Origin: Rhytidiadelphus loreus
Taxonomy: Eukaryota; Streptophyta; Bryopsida; Hypnales; Hylocomiaceae
Direction of reading: 5' to 3'
Length of the DNA: 64,000 bases
Assembly (NCBI GenBank): GCA_947034895.1
Contig: OX344762.1
Coordinates: 70,984,981 to 71,048,980, forward strand
The notes below the pieces were generated by a model. That model saw nothing but the letters and a program-made list of their open reading frames with translations, ran no database searches and was not told the DNA's origin. Below are positions 11,481-23,253 of the stretch, piece by piece. The stretch's first letter is position 1. The number at the start of each line of letters is the position of its first letter. The translations under genes were made by a program, and so were the position numbers.

Positions 11481-13982
11481 ATGGCAACTAGAGGTAGCAG
11501 TGATGGATCCCTTCCAATTTTTTCCACTGTACGCACTCCTGGTGCAATTAGGAAGGCTGCCAAAGACAAGACTAGAAAAAGGAGGGGTAACATTCACAAG
11601 AAGCGATGGCATGTGTTGAACAATGATAACCACCTAGCTTTCAAAGAGTGGAACGAGGAGCCAGAGCCTTGGAGTATGCAGGTGTGCGAAGACTACATTG
11701 AATGGTGTCACATCGAGAAGTTCTTTCCGGCATGGCGCCATCATCACAACCGACACAATAACAAGGCAAATTTGAAGTATTGTGAAAATCCAGCTTTCAT
11801 ACGAAGGTGTTTAGAATTGTGGCAGGTCCTCTACAAAACCCCTTTTGTAGATAGGAATGAGGCCCCTTTGTTCATTGCTAGAGGTGCCTATGCTGAGGTC
11901 GCCTTGAACAAACAAGTTGACTGGACCACGATCAAAGAAAGTACCTACGTGGAGCGTCCAGAAGTTGGAATAATTCCAAGAGGGGTTCTCAAATTTCCGG
12001 AGGGTGGACTTGGGCCTTTTCGAAGTGATCCACAAAACAAAGAAACTCAAGAGGTGGACACGGAAGAATCAGAAGAGGATAATGATTCAGATGGCACACG
12101 GATTCCTAAGCTTGTACGAGTGAAGGAGCAGATTATCACCCCCGTCCAAGTTCCAGTTCCAGTTCCAGATCCAAATGTTCAAGCCGCTTCATCATCATGG
12201 GGAAAGAAGATGAAACATCCTACCAAGGTGCGACGGTCCACCACGAAAATTAGATTGGCATCAGTCTCAACCACAATTGCGACTCCAATCTTGCCACCAC
12301 AAGACGCCAGCAACGTCTTCGACTTTGCTTTAAGTGACGACTCACCCGTATGTGCCACAAGTCACATTCCCATTCCACAGTCTGAATCTGATGTTGTTCA
12401 CAATGCGATGACGTTGGCGAAGGCTCTCGACCTCTTGAAGACCAAGGATGCACAAATTGCAACCTTAGAAGGTGATGTGAAGAAATGGCGGTCTACATGT
12501 GAACAAAAAAATGCTCTCATTTCTCAACAATCCAAAGAATTACAAGGCCTTCGAGAAAAAGAGCGTCAGACTTTCACATTGTTGGACATGGACGAAACTT
12601 TTGTTGAGCAGGATCCACATCACTTGGACAAGCTTGTTGGGGACCTCACCAGCGATGTCATTCACCTTTCTCCCCCTGCCAAGCGTACGAAGCGTTCTTC
12701 AATTCTTCCAATGGCACCACTTCCGTTCGTCTCAAGAGATTCTAGCAATCCGCACGTTGATGGTTTGCAAGGGACTCAGGATTCACTTTCGTTTCCTGCC
12801 ATTCCACATCTACAATCATCAAAGGAACTTGATTTGGCTGAGGAAAATAGAATGCTTCGAGAGAAGTTGGCAGTGTTGGCAGCGACATACTATCATTGGA
12901 AGGTCGCGTGCATTCTCTCCGTGGATCGATCTCAACAAGTTGCGAAAGAGCTAGACAAAGTTTCGAAGAACTTTGTAGCAAATGCCCCTAAACGAGAGAA
13001 TGGATTGACATCATGGGCATTGATGGAGGACATGTTTCCGGATAACATGTCCATGCTTGACGTGGCGGAAAAAAATGTCATAGACTGGGCACAAAATGGT
13101 TGGGACCATGGAAATCAGATGTCTAGTCACTTCAACGAAAAAGACCAAAGTCTATTGTGGCCAAAGCCAGCTCATTTCATCTTGGATCATACCAAATGCC
13201 CCATATGTCTAGAACAATTTGGGCCAGAAGGAGGATGGGCACTTGGATCATGTACACATGTGTACCATCCTCAGTGTCTCATCACTCAATGTCTGATTAG
13301 ACGACAATGTGTGATTTGTGCAGCACCATTCTAAGATCGCTTGTATACCATGTTCAACTTGATGACTTACATGCCACCTTCTTGGGAACACAATAGAGAC
13401 ACGATGGCAGAGACACGATTTTGGGGACGAGACTTGCTTTGGAGTTGGCGAGAAGGCCTACATGATCAAGAAATGGGAGCTGCTACCTCACAATTGAATT
13501 GGGAAACGGACCCGCGTGAAATTCTAAGAGTGGCATTCAACCTTATGGGAAAAGGAGCTCACAATGCAGGGAAGAGGGCGTTTTTTTTTCAATGCCTTGG
13601 TGGATATTTTGATAAGACATCCCAAACCTTCAAGTGGAGTGCTCATCCGGAAGGACACCGTTGGAATTTTGAAGGTGAACAAGGGGCTAATCGTGATGAA
13701 AATGCCACTCCAGAAGACTTGAATAGTATGGCTTACCTCGACTCAACATACGGGCCTTATTATCAAAGCCAAGCACTCGATTATCTATTGGAGTTACACT
13801 CTCCGCAAACTAAAAGGACACTTGAAGCTCTCAAGAACTCCAATGTCTTGGAATCTATTTTAGAAGCAGATGGACCTGCTTCAAGGACTCGTGCTAAGAA
13901 GAAACTCGTTGTTGGAGAGTCCAATGATTACGAACAAGGTGCAACGAGTGGTTCTCATAACAATCCAATGGACTTGAACTAA
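11481..13982 (+). CDS. WCHI-domain protein with coiled coil and RING-H2 finger (cargo of the hAT)
   Basis: ATG at 11481 gives 617 codons to TAA (13332-13334); the same frame then stays open to 13982 (213 more codons), so the TAA probably interrupts a ~833-residue protein (CAA to TAA would suffice). Residues 1-42 are basic. Residues ~43-151 form a domain shared with the proteins at 15655 and 26421: EPWSMQVCEDYIEWCHIEKF, FPAWRH, N-N-K-A-N-L, LELWQVLY, YAEV, VDWTTIK. Then comes an acidic/Ser-rich linker, a heptad-rich segment (~310-365) and a RING-H2 at ~573-614 (CPIC ... CTHVYHPQC ... CVIC, all eight ligands present). After the stop: Trp-rich WGRDLLWSWREGL and FFFQCLGGYF. The RING suggests E3 ubiquitin ligase activity; the function of the WCHI domain is unknown. 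No introns are needed. It is the leftmost cargo gene, with its own motif array. Confidence 0.8.
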
Positions 13983-15654
13983 ATATTTCTATGAGATACT
14001 TACTTCAACGGTGGTTCTAGTTAATCGTAGTAGTATACAAGATGTAAGGCCCATAGTATAAGGGCCATAGTATATCCATACTCGCACAATGTAGTACTCT
14101 AGCAAAAGTTAGGGTTCAGATGTTGGCTTCTAAAACTATACCGCCTTGGCTGTGTATTGTACTACTATGCTTATGGACAACAACCTTCTATTGCTTTGGT
14201 TTTGAAGGTTTGGGCATACTTATACATTTGTAGCCTAAAATGTAATTGGTGAAATGCAAATACATTTGTTGTAATGCCTCGCACAATGATTCCATACACG
14301 GTCCCCACAAAATTGCTATCTTCAAATCTTTTAATGAATTTTTTCCTTTTGGATTTTTTTCTCATACAACATGTTTTTGTTTACATGGAAAAATTTGATT
14401 CATTCCATTCAGATTTTTTATGAGAAAGTTATGGACCATTTTGTTTGGCGGGCAACTTGAGTCTACAGCTTCTTCTTTTAAAAGTTGCTTGTAGGATTTG
14501 TTTCTCCAAGCAATTTCTACAATCTAAAAAAAAATTAGGTCCGGTCACATAGTTAACTTCACTTGATAGCACACTCTCACCATTTTCATTTCATTTTAGA
14601 GATATTCATTATTTAAATTCTACAACTACATCTTACCTACTTCTACTCAACAATTTCTTAAAGTATCCAAAATTGTTTTTGAAAATTGTTTTTTTCCCAC
14701 ACATAACCATAGGATCTTACACCTTACTAGTATGAGAATGTGTGGAAAAAATTTCAGAATTTTTCATCTTACAAATTGCAAGATATCCGCATTTAGAGTG
14801 AAAAAAACAATTTTTTCAGCACATTGCTGGACTACATTATTTGACTTTTAACATTTTTCACTTTAATTTCTTGCACTACAGAGTTTTGAGCTTTAAACAA
14901 ATATAGTGGAGAATTGAGTTGAGAGTCTAAATAAAAAAAAGGTTTTCAAAAAAACTTAATTTTCATTCTTAAAAAACTTGTAGAATAGAAGTACATATGA
15001 GATTGAATGAAAATCTATTTTCTGTCTAAGATAGAATTAAAATGCACTAATCCCCACGGTCAAATTGTTGTTGCAAGCAAACTAAACCATGTCAAACTTC
15101 TTTTCTTGAACAATTGCCAAAATTGCGTTCCTAAATTAATCTTACAAGGTATTTTTCCCACCAGAAGCTCTAATTGCCCAATAAACAAGATTGTCCATAA
15201 CTTTCTCATAAAATATCCAAATGAAATGAAAAAAAGCTTTCCGGATAGACAAAATTATAATCTATGAGGGAAAAAAACTTAGAAAAATAAATTCAAATGC
15301 TTGTCATATTTTTTTGCTGCCCATTCTCCCCTGCTTTGGAGTTTGGACTATATGGGCATAACTTTTGTTCCCGGGCACCGATTGGAAAAAAAGTTATATT
15401 ACCACAAAGGTAATCGTTTTTTCTATCTTCAAATAAAGTTTCAAAAATTCAGTCCCAAATTTCAGCCCGTAGGTACCATCTCTGACATCCATTCTTGCAA
15501 AGACACCAAATTCATAGCCCTCGTATTCAAAATATAATAAAAACATATGTACATTTCAAAAACAAAGGTGTGAATTTCTTTATTCCACAAAACCTTTGGA
15601 AAATCAAAAATTGGAAGGCCAAATTGTTTTTTTCTACCACACTAGATCCAACCA
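13983..15654. other. 3' intergenic region between convergent cargo genes
   Basis: AT-rich DNA between two genes that converge. I see no domain-bearing frame, no 14-bp motif and no array, consistent with the motif being confined to 5' sides of genes. Confidence 0.6.
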
Positions 15655-17145
15655 CTAAGCATTTTTTTCACTATTCACAAAGTCACTTTCTTTGGGCTCC
15701 GGTCTCATTCTTTGAAGTTCCGCACGGGTGGCACCTATGCCTTCATAGGCCCACTTGCGCCATTCCTTAAAATAAAAGATGTGGCGCTCCAAGTCCAATA
15801 TGCCCTCGTGCAACAACTCTTGTTTTTTCTCCAGTAGCTTCACCAAATAAAAAAGCGTTGCTCTTTCTTCTGTATTGCTACCATAATCCGGAGCTAAAGC
15901 CAAGATGCCCTCTTTTTTGGCTTCTTTTAAGGCATCATCATAATATTCCATCTCTAGCTCACGTATTTGAAGATTCAAGCTTCTCCTTTCGCTTTGATGG
16001 GACCATTTATCACGTTGCAAAAGATCAAGTTTATTTTGAAGCACCGCTAAATCATCGGAAATGTGTGCTCGCCCGTCTTCGATCTTCTTGAAATAATTTA
16101 CTCTACTTTTGTTTAACTTAGAGTAAATCTTCTCATTTTCAGCAACGGCGTTTTCAGTCGCCTCTAACTCCTTCTTCAACCCATCCACAACAGTTGGATT
16201 CACTGGAAGATGTTGTACCTTCTCTTTCAAATTCATAAGATCCGCTACTGTTGAAGTCAAAGCTGCTCGTGCACTTTCGATCTTAGTGCCCAACATCTCC
16301 AAATTGTCTTCCGAATCATTGTCACTACTTCCGCTAGACCCAATGTCTGCACTAGAACGGTCCACATTGATCGGTACATGAACATCTTCGCTTTGTTTTT
16401 GAATCTTGGACAATGATTGCGGCTCCTCAAGCTTCCTCTTGCCCTTCTTGTCAACTTGAACGTCTTCAGCCGCCTCTTGTTTTTCTTTGCCAATGTCTTC
16501 GTCGTCACTCTCAAAAGAATATCCATCGTATTCGTGAGTGTGCTCATCTGAGCTAGAAGTTGAAGACCATTGAACTTGGTCATCACCAACAGCCAACTTG
16601 CCAGGCTTTGCCTCTAAAAGCTTCTGATTTGCTTGAAGAAGTCCTTCTTCATCCAGCACTATCGGTCTGTCCGGGCGGTCACCGATAGGAAGCTCCTTCA
16701 AGGTTGTCCAATCTACCTTTTTCTTCAATTGAACTTCAACGTACACCATTTGCACAAGATAGAAAGAGAAGTTGTCATTTCGATAAGGCTGGGACTCCAA
16801 ATAGAGTTGCTGCCATACCTCCAAATACCTTCGCTGGAAGACAACACTCTTGCAGTAAGCCAAATTTGCCTTATTAGACTTCACGTGCAAAGGGTGTCGC
16901 CAAAACGGGAACAACTTGTTGATGTGGCACCAATCCACATATTTGTTTACAGTTTCATATGTCCAAGGCTCTGGTTCTACTTCCCATCCCAAAAAGGCCT
17001 TCATCTTTGGATGCAACAAGATGGGTACACGCTTCTTGCGAGGTTTGCCGCTCTTTTTACGATCCTTGTCACGAACCGCCTTTTTGTTGAGCCGAAGTCG
17101 GTATCTTGACATACCGTGTGGCGGTTGAGAGTCCTCGCCCTCCAT
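15655..17145 (-). CDS. WCHI-domain coiled-coil protein (cargo of the hAT)
   Basis: ATG at 17145-17143 (the frame also has GTG at 17154), about 496 codons, ending TAG at 15655-15657 with no sign of a continuing frame. The N-terminus is basic (KK-rich). Residues ~45-155 match the shared domain: EPEPWTYETVNKYVDWCHIN, KLFPFWRH, NKANLAYC, YLEVWQQLY, VDWTTLKEL. The middle is acidic with nuclear-localisation-like KKGKRK. The C-terminal ~230 residues are strongly heptad-repeated (KLDLLQRDKWSHQSERRSLN and similar), predicting a long coiled coil. It has no RING. This is the only cargo gene with an uninterrupted single-exon frame, so it may be intact. Function is unknown; coiled coils suggest homo- or hetero-oligomerisation with the related cargo proteins. 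Its 5' side carries the shared promoter block (17336-17408) and array (17425-17750). Confidence 0.82.
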   Translation of the reverse strand: MEGEDSQPPHGMSRYRLRLNKKAVRDKDRKKSGKPRKKRVPILLHPKMKAFLGWEVEPEPWTYETVNKYVDWCHINKLFPFWRHPLHVKSNKANLAYCKSVVFQRRYLEVWQQLYLESQPYRNDNFSFYLVQMVYVEVQLKKKVDWTTLKELPIGDRPDRPIVLDEEGLLQANQKLLEAKPGKLAVGDDQVQWSSTSSSDEHTHEYDGYSFESDDEDIGKEKQEAAEDVQVDKKGKRKLEEPQSLSKIQKQSEDVHVPINVDRSSADIGSSGSSDNDSEDNLEMLGTKIESARAALTSTVADLMNLKEKVQHLPVNPTVVDGLKKELEATENAVAENEKIYSKLNKSRVNYFKKIEDGRAHISDDLAVLQNKLDLLQRDKWSHQSERRSLNLQIRELEMEYYDDALKEAKKEGILALAPDYGSNTEERATLFYLVKLLEKKQELLHEGILDLERHIFYFKEWRKWAYEGIGATRAELQRMRPEPKESDFVNSEKNA

Positions 17146-17335
17146 AACGATCACTTCGTCTCAAAAGTAGCCAACTAAGTACTATGCGGTTTAGGGTTGC
17201 AAGCCTAAACCGTAGGTGTAAAAAATGCTAAACGTAATCCTATCACATTTAACATTTACAAAAATACAATGTTCTCGTGAAACACCCTATGTCATCCAAG
17301 CGTGAATAAAATGAGCCGTGCAAAGGGACAAAAAT

Positions 17336-17408
17336 CCCCCCCCACAACTCAAACCCCTAGCTTCTGTACACGCATTCAGCCACGTCAGCAGGTGAAAGAC
17401 AGTGCGCA
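17336..17408 (-). promoter_or_regulatory. Shared promoter-proximal block, copy upstream of the 15655-17145 gene
   Basis: It starts with a C-run and AACTCAAACCCC, then CAGCCAC and AGGTGAAAGACAGTGCGCA. The same order with few changes is found at 21158-21230 and, on the other strand, at 26207-26280. It lies between the 14-bp array and the start codon, about 190 bp upstream. Confidence 0.75.
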
Positions 17409-17424
17409 GAATGCCAGGGAAAAT

Positions 17425-17750
17425 TTAATGGCGACTGCGGGTGGAGGAGAACGCTGATGTACTCGAGGTCGCCCTGGGGCGCGTGCGGGTCCTGAAGTGG
17501 GGCGAGTGCGGGTCAGTCCAGTGCTCCAGGGCGACCGCGGGTCCTAGAGTGGGGCGACTGCGGGTCTGGACAGGTGCTCCAACGCGACCGCGGGTCGAAG
17601 GAGCCCGGGCGAGTGGGCGACCACGGGTCCAGGGCGACTGCGGGTCCTAGGCGACCGCGGGTCCAGGACGACCACGGGTCCACTTTGCGAAGGCGACCAC
17701 GGGTCCTGGGCGACCTCGGGTCCCAGGCAACCGCGGGTCCATCTATTAAT
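17425..17750 (-). promoter_or_regulatory. 14-bp motif array upstream of the 15655-17145 gene
   Basis: GCGACTGCGGGT and GCGACCGCGGGTCC variants on the + strand, i.e. ACCCGCAGTCGC reading toward the gene on the - strand. A copy in opposite orientation (GAGGTCGCCC followed by GGGGCGCGTGCGGG, 17466-17490) sits near the gene-proximal end, as it does at 21283. Confidence 0.82.
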
Positions 17751-19503
17751 GCATGGACTTTTCTTTTCTTTCTTAGTACATGTTTATAGATTGTGATATT
17801 TTTTTCCATTTTTCCTTGCGCTGGGAAAGTGGCGATACTAAATGTTACAGAGGGGCTCCAAGCTTCAACATTCATCCACGTACTGGATAGAAAATGTGAT
17901 ACTAAGTATCTAAAATTCTATTTTCATTTACATTGTGGCGATTTCATCGAAGACTTTTCTAGAAGTTGAAGTTTTTCTAGCAATTTCATCCAAAATTTTC
18001 CTAAAAAATTCCTATAGCTTATAGCTAGCCTAAATTTTTTGTTGCTTTTGAGCACCAAATCTCAAGGGAAAAAAAAAGGATTGTGAGCTCAATCCCATTT
18101 GTGTTGCAAAATTTATGGAATACTAGTTTATACTTTATACTATATTTGGGGAGCCATTAGGGTTGAGGTCGGTTGTGGTACAAATGGATTCCTTATTGAT
18201 TATCTGAACAAAAGTTAAATCTTTGCAATTGTTTTAGAAGAAGTTCTTGTTAACTAATTTTTTTCTTATTAATTAATTTCATTGTTAATTCTTAATTTTA
18301 TTGTAAATGACTTATTTCATTGTTAATTCTTAATTTTATTGTTAATAACTAATTCAATTGTTAATAACCAATGTTATGATTATTAAGTATTAACCATTGC
18401 AATTGTAACAATAATGTCTTTGTAATTGTTTTGCCATGAGATGTTCATTATGTATTTTTGGATGTAGACTCAAATTACATACTATGTTACACACACTAAT
18501 TTTGGTAAATTACATGCCTAATAACTAAATTTCTTGTACGGACACAAATCTATAAATGAAAGTCATTGTTGGACTTATATCATACTCCAACCATCTATGA
18601 AAGAATGTGTGTTTTTATCAATTTGGATGACATATACCAAAAAAAAGAATATGGTAGGAAAACATTATGCTACTAGGAATAATATATATGGTAAAACCAG
18701 ATTTACATTTATTATTGAATTCATCCAAGTTTTCTCGAATTGCGTGTTTAATAAATGACAAAGATTATGGCTACATATCTTTTTTGCAATATCCACTCTT
18801 GTTTCATTGTCTCAAAAAAAAAAAGGGGTCGCAAGAAGTCAATGAACTTCCTTTTTCCAAATAAAATAAATAGGAAGAGAGCGAAAAAGGTTAAATAAAT
18901 AAATAAAAACATCTCTCATCTATTTTGAAATAGGTAAAGTACGAATAAAAAGGAAAAGTCTAAAAAAGTCTAAAATGTATGTTTCCTATATTTGAATTAG
19001 AATAAATAGGAAAAAAAACCCAACTTGCTTTTATTTTTGGAAATAGAAAAAATAATAAGAGAATGTAAATGATGTATGACTTACATTTTTTTAGGGATTG
19101 AAAAAACAACTATTTGAATTCAATGACCATGAAAGTAAAACTCCTTTCAAGTGCATACTAGCACATTTTATTCAAGAAATAATACAAGTCTTCAACATCA
19201 ATTACCAACTAATTTATTTTCATTTTCTTATTTTCCTTGCGTCCATTATATACTACGGAATCAAAAAGGACCAAGAACATTTGAATTCAAAAGTTGTTAT
19301 ACTTTGCATAACAATGTGTAAAAGGCCATATTCAATATATACAATTTGACAAATAGCCCATTGAGTAATTGTTTTTCTAAAGACAAGGCGCGTAGCATAA
19401 AATTCCTTCATATATTATAGGAAAATATTACAAAGTAAGCAACACATAATTGGCCACCAAGCTCATTGCTTGCACCACTAAACTCTTGCTCTAGACTATC
19501 CTA
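17751..19503. other. Intergenic region inside the hAT, no gene seen
   Basis: AT-rich. At 18240-18390 there are short repeats of TTAATTCTTAATTTTATTGT. Open frames are short and compositionally biased. It is the 3' flank of the kinase gene. Confidence 0.55.
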
Positions 19504-21096
19504 TTACAAAGGTGAGTCTCGGAACACCAATTCGGGGGGCATCATGGACCATGGTGGAGACATAAGGGAATTTGTGATCTCTATACACGTTGGTCTCTTC
19601 TTTGGGTCAGTGTTCACGAGTTCACGCAACTTCATTCCAAAGTACATTGATCCCTCGCGGTTCTTGAACAAATCCTTGTCCCAATCGTCCATATCACCAA
19701 TTCTCATCCATTCGGTCAACTTCCCAATAGAATACGAGTCTGACTGTTGCGTATATTTATACCGTTGTTGCATGATCGGTATGCTTGTATCGGAATTTGG
19801 AGGTCCATATGCATAAAACAACTCCGGGGCAACCCACCAACGACCTTCTCGGTATTGATCCCTCTCGGCCTCAGATGGCTTTCCAAAATGTGAAGGCGCG
19901 TTTTCGTCAAAACGACTTGATATTCCAAAATCACAAATTCCAATGTTGATTATGTCGTTTGAATAATCCGGAAAATGCAACATGATGTTCATGGGAGACA
20001 AGTCATTGTGTAGCACGCGGCACTTGTGCATGAGATTTGTCACATATACTAAAGCCCATGCCAACTTTGCCTTGTGCCTTCGGAAGAGACCAAGTTCTTT
20101 TTGTTTCTCTTCAGGAAGTCTTGTGGCTTTTTGCATTTCATGCCAGTCAATGGTTGGTGATACAGAACGATCTAAATGCCTCAACTCATTCAAATGGCCC
20201 CCATTCCACCACAAAGTGTACGCTTCATTCGTGCGAGAATGAATGGCAAAAAACTTAATGATGCCAGGATGGTTCAAGGGGCATGCAAGGGCCTCCATGG
20301 ATCGTTGCGCTCTCCCCTCGCGCGGGTTTATTGCCTTGGATACTTTCCCAGCAAAAGCGATGTAGCTTGGAATTGTATCCATTCCTTCAATGCGTACCTT
20401 ACGCACTTTTGCATACCCCCCTTCACATTCAAAAGCACTAAGGGGCACCACTTTCGCCGTATCGAGGATCCACGTGATACACAATCCACCATCTCATGCA
20501 AATGCTGCCTGCACCGTTGCATTTTTCCACTTAAAACCCCTTGCCGAGCCTCTTGCCAATTTCTTCATTGCGTTGGACCACCACTCCATTTTTTGGCGGA
20601 ATGCCTTGATGTCTTCTGATTCCTCTACTATCGGAAGAAACGGTCGATGTTCCTCCATCAATTTCTTGGTATTGAACATCACCGCTTTCAATGTATTATC
20701 AAGCCATTCAAATAGTCTCGAAGAATATGTCAAGTCAATGTCTGCGAAATCATCGGATCCCTTTAGCTTGGTTAAAATCCGTGCTTGTAAATCGTTTGGC
20801 AAGGCCACACTACTAGTTGTAGGACACCTCAAATAGCTTGCCTCCAAGAATTGTACACTTTTCCCTGCGTACCACTGGAGACACGCTTCGTATGCATATC
20901 GGGTATAACTCGGGGGAGGATAGTTGGAGTCCTTGTCATGTGCTGACTTTTGCTTCTTGCCCTTCCGTCGCTCTTGACTCCCTCCTTCTTCGTTTTCATT
21001 TACAGCTATCGGAACTTCGAAAAAAATTGGATCATCGAGGTCCAGATCCCATAAAGACTTTCTCCTTGTAGTGTTGCCTTCATGTGGAAAAGCCAT
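19504..21096 (-). CDS. Protein kinase (cargo of the hAT), one in-frame stop
   Basis: ATG at 21096; 200 codons to TGA (20494-20496), then the same frame continues to TAA at 19504-19506, together about 530 codons. The first ~200 residues (basic KGKKQK stretch, helical region with EWLDNTLKAVMF) are unrecognised. The second part is a kinase domain with a Gly-rich loop (CEGGYAKVRKV), candidate ATP-binding Lys (AFAGKVS), catalytic loop LHNDLSPMNIML with Asp and Asn present, CDFGISSRF, WWVAPELF (APE) and a C-lobe segment DPKKRPT. HND replaces HRD, as in some atypical kinases, so it could be active or an atypical kinase. The stop lies just ahead of the kinase domain; CGA to TGA decay or a small unrecognised intron could explain it. 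Neighbours: shared promoter block at 21158-21230 and array at 21280-21480 upstream. Confidence 0.82.
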
Positions 21097-21157
21097 GTTG
21101 TACTTAAAAACAATTCAAAACCGTAGTTTAAAATTCGTAGATTGAAAGGGTAAAAAT

Positions 21158-21230
21158 TCCCCCCCCAATTGAAACCCCAGCCCACGGGCACACATCCAGC
21201 CACCTAAAGGTAGGTGAAAGACAGTGCGCA
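21158..21230 (-). promoter_or_regulatory. Shared promoter-proximal block, copy upstream of the kinase gene
   Basis: CCCCCCCAATTGAAACCCC, then CAGCCAC and AGGTGAAAGACAGTGCGCA. It is the closest match to the copy at 17336-17408 and lies 62-134 bp before the ATG. Confidence 0.78.
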
Positions 21231-21279
21231 AGGCTAAAGTAAGGTGAGAATCGGAAGTGGGGCTAACGCTTAAGTACCT

Positions 21280-21480
21280 GAAGTCGCCTCAGGGCGCGTG
21301 CGTTTGGGTGACTGCGGGTCGGGAGGGGGCGACTGCGGGTCTGAAGTGGGGTGACTGCGGGTCTGAGGAGGGGCGACTGCGGGTCTGAAGACAGCGGGAA
21401 TGGACGACTGCGCGTTTTTGGAGCGCTGAAATGGACGACTGCGCATCAAGGGCGATTGCGGATCGTAGGCGACCGCGGGT
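21280..21480 (-). promoter_or_regulatory. 14-bp motif array upstream of the kinase gene
   Basis: GCGACTGCGGGT variants on the + strand point toward the - strand gene. The gene-proximal copy (GAAGTCGCC at 21283, then GGGCGCGTGCG) is inverted. The array abuts the oppositely oriented array of the divergent gene. Confidence 0.82.
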
Positions 21481-22418
21481 ACCAACTAAACCATCCCGAA
21501 ACTTGCACACGCGGTTGCCCACAAAGAAGTCTCTTCGACCCGCAGTCGCCCCCTACGCGCAGTCGCCCCACTGGAGATTGAGTTTGCATTTTCCAGAAAA
21601 TTAGTCTCCCTCCTTGACCCGCAGTCGCCCCCTACGCGCAGTCGCCCTGATTCAAATGTGTTTTTTGCTTCGTCGATGACCCGCGGTCGCCCCTGATCCG
21701 AGGTCGCCCTAAACCAACAACCAATCTGACCCAACACTAATTAGCATCTGCAGCATATTCTAATTGATTTTTCCTTATCTCACATCCAAAATTGGTAATA
21801 AATGTTAGGCGTCAGTTCATATCAAAGACATAGCAAGGCAATGGAAGAATTATTCTCACAATGTGAAGGGTTTCCCAAACCCTAAACCCTAGACCCTAGA
21901 CCTTGGAAAACAATAATACAACTTTTATCTAGAATCAAATCCTTAAACCTACATAAAATACTTACACATCCTACACGAGATGTAGTGTTTTAGACCTAAA
22001 ACAGAATCATGTCTTTTTTGTCTTGTTGAATTTGTAAACAAAATGGAGGAAGTAACATATGATTAAAGGGAGTTAGAAACAATAAGGGAGAGGTCCAAAA
22101 AAAAACACCATCTCGTAAAACATGCCCAAATAAATCTAATCATGCCCAAATAAATCTAATTACACCTCCCCACTATTAGAATGTACATAAAACTTTCATT
22201 TGAAACTTCTTGCCAAAGGAGTGTTGGAGAGCTAATGCAAAATCTAGGATTTGTTTGTCTTGTTGAATTTGTAAACAAAATGGAGGAAGTAACATATGAT
22301 TAAAGGGAATTAGAAACAATAAGGGAGAGGGGTCCCAAAAAAAATATTAATCTTGTGAAACATGCCCATACCCGCAGTCGCCCTAGAACCCCAGGTCTGA
22401 TTTTGGAAGTGATCTGGG

Positions 22419-22750
22419 GACCCACAGTCGCCCCCTACGCATAGTCGCCCTGATGGAAGGGGGGAGATTGCATTTTCGAAATTTCTGGTGTCTCCCACCT
22501 TGACCCGCAGTCGCCCCCTACGCGCAGTCACCCTGATTGAAGGGGGGAGATTGCATTTTGAAATAGTTAGGTTGCTCCCACCTTGACCCACAGTCGCCCC
22601 CTACGCGCAGTCGCCCTGATGGAAGGGGGGAGATTGCATTTTCGAAATTTTTGGTGTCTTCCACCTTGACCCGCAGTTGCCCCCTACGCGCAGTCGCCCT
22701 GATAGAGGGCGGAAAAGTATTTGGTGTCTCCCTCCCCTTCCATATGGGCG
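22419..22750 (+). repeat. 83-bp tandem repeat containing two motif copies per unit
   Basis: Unit starts at 22419, 22502, 22585 and 22668 (spacing exactly 83 bp). Each unit has a GACCCGCAGTCGCCCC copy, a TACGCGCAGTCGCCCTGAT copy, a G-run and GGAGATTGCATTTT. The fourth unit is truncated and a related partial unit is at 21600. Confidence 0.85.
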
Positions 22751-22831
22751 ACTGCGCGTAGGGGGCGACTGCGGGTCAAGGAGTTTGCATTTTCTCCTTG
22801 ACCCGCAGTCGCCCCCTATGCGCAGTCGCCC
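22746..22831. repeat. Long hairpin within the motif array
   Basis: Arms 22746-22783 and 22794-22831 are reverse complements over 38 bp with one mismatch, separated by a 10-bp spacer (TTTGCATTTT). Each arm contains two motif copies, so this is an inversion of part of the 83-bp unit. Confidence 0.85.
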
Positions 22832-23094
22832 TGATGGAGGGGGGATTTTGAAATGTGTTTTCCCCTCGAGGACCCGAGGTCGCCCTGACCCACGGTCACC
22901 CTGATCCAAGGTCGCCCTCACCCGAGGTCGCCCTTGAAAGACGCGAGGGATCCTTGGACCGGACCCGCGGTCGCCCCACGCGCAGTCGCCCCATGCGTTG
23001 TCGCCCTAGTATCCGTGTTAGGATTAGCGCATGCGCCCCTGGCGACCGCGGGTATTTCATGGGCTGTTCCAGCCTGTGGTCCATAATTTTCATA

Positions 23095-23140
23095 ACTACG
23101 CCTTGTAGTTCACCTACCTTGTAGTGGCTGAATGTGGGCC
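23095..23140 (+). promoter_or_regulatory. Shared promoter-proximal block, partial copy upstream of the multi-exon gene
   Basis: TTCACCTACCTTGTAGTGGCTGA parallels TTTCACCTACTTTACAGTGG at 26213-26232. Only the core is conserved here. Confidence 0.6.
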
Positions 23141-23253
23141 CAATGTTGTGGAGGTCTCGTGGTTTTTTTGGTTTCCCACAAACAGCCAACAATACAGCAG
23201 ACACTTCTTGTATACTTCAATGAATCCAAAATCTTTTCCATTAGTTTAGGATA

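Larger units (their letters stand above)
21536..23065 (+). promoter_or_regulatory. 14-bp motif arrays upstream of the multi-exon cargo gene
   Basis: ACCCGCAGTCGCCC and TACGCGCAGTCGCCC alternate on the + strand, in two blocks (21536-21705 and 22372-23065). The last copy, GGCGACCGCGGGT at 23040, is inverted and nearest the gene. Between the blocks (21740-22370) is AT-rich DNA holding a direct duplication: a ~80-bp segment at 22018-22097 recurs at 22254-22335, and CATGCCCAAATAAATCTAAT is repeated at 22122 and 22142. Confidence 0.8.

Noticed and set aside
11020..11619. Open frames running through the left motif array
   Set aside because: They are translations of the GC-rich repeat and overlap the true start of the WCHI-RING gene.
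21880..21906. Telomere-like CCCTAAA repeats
   Set aside because: Only about two units followed by degenerate CCCTAGA; too short to be an internal telomere tract.
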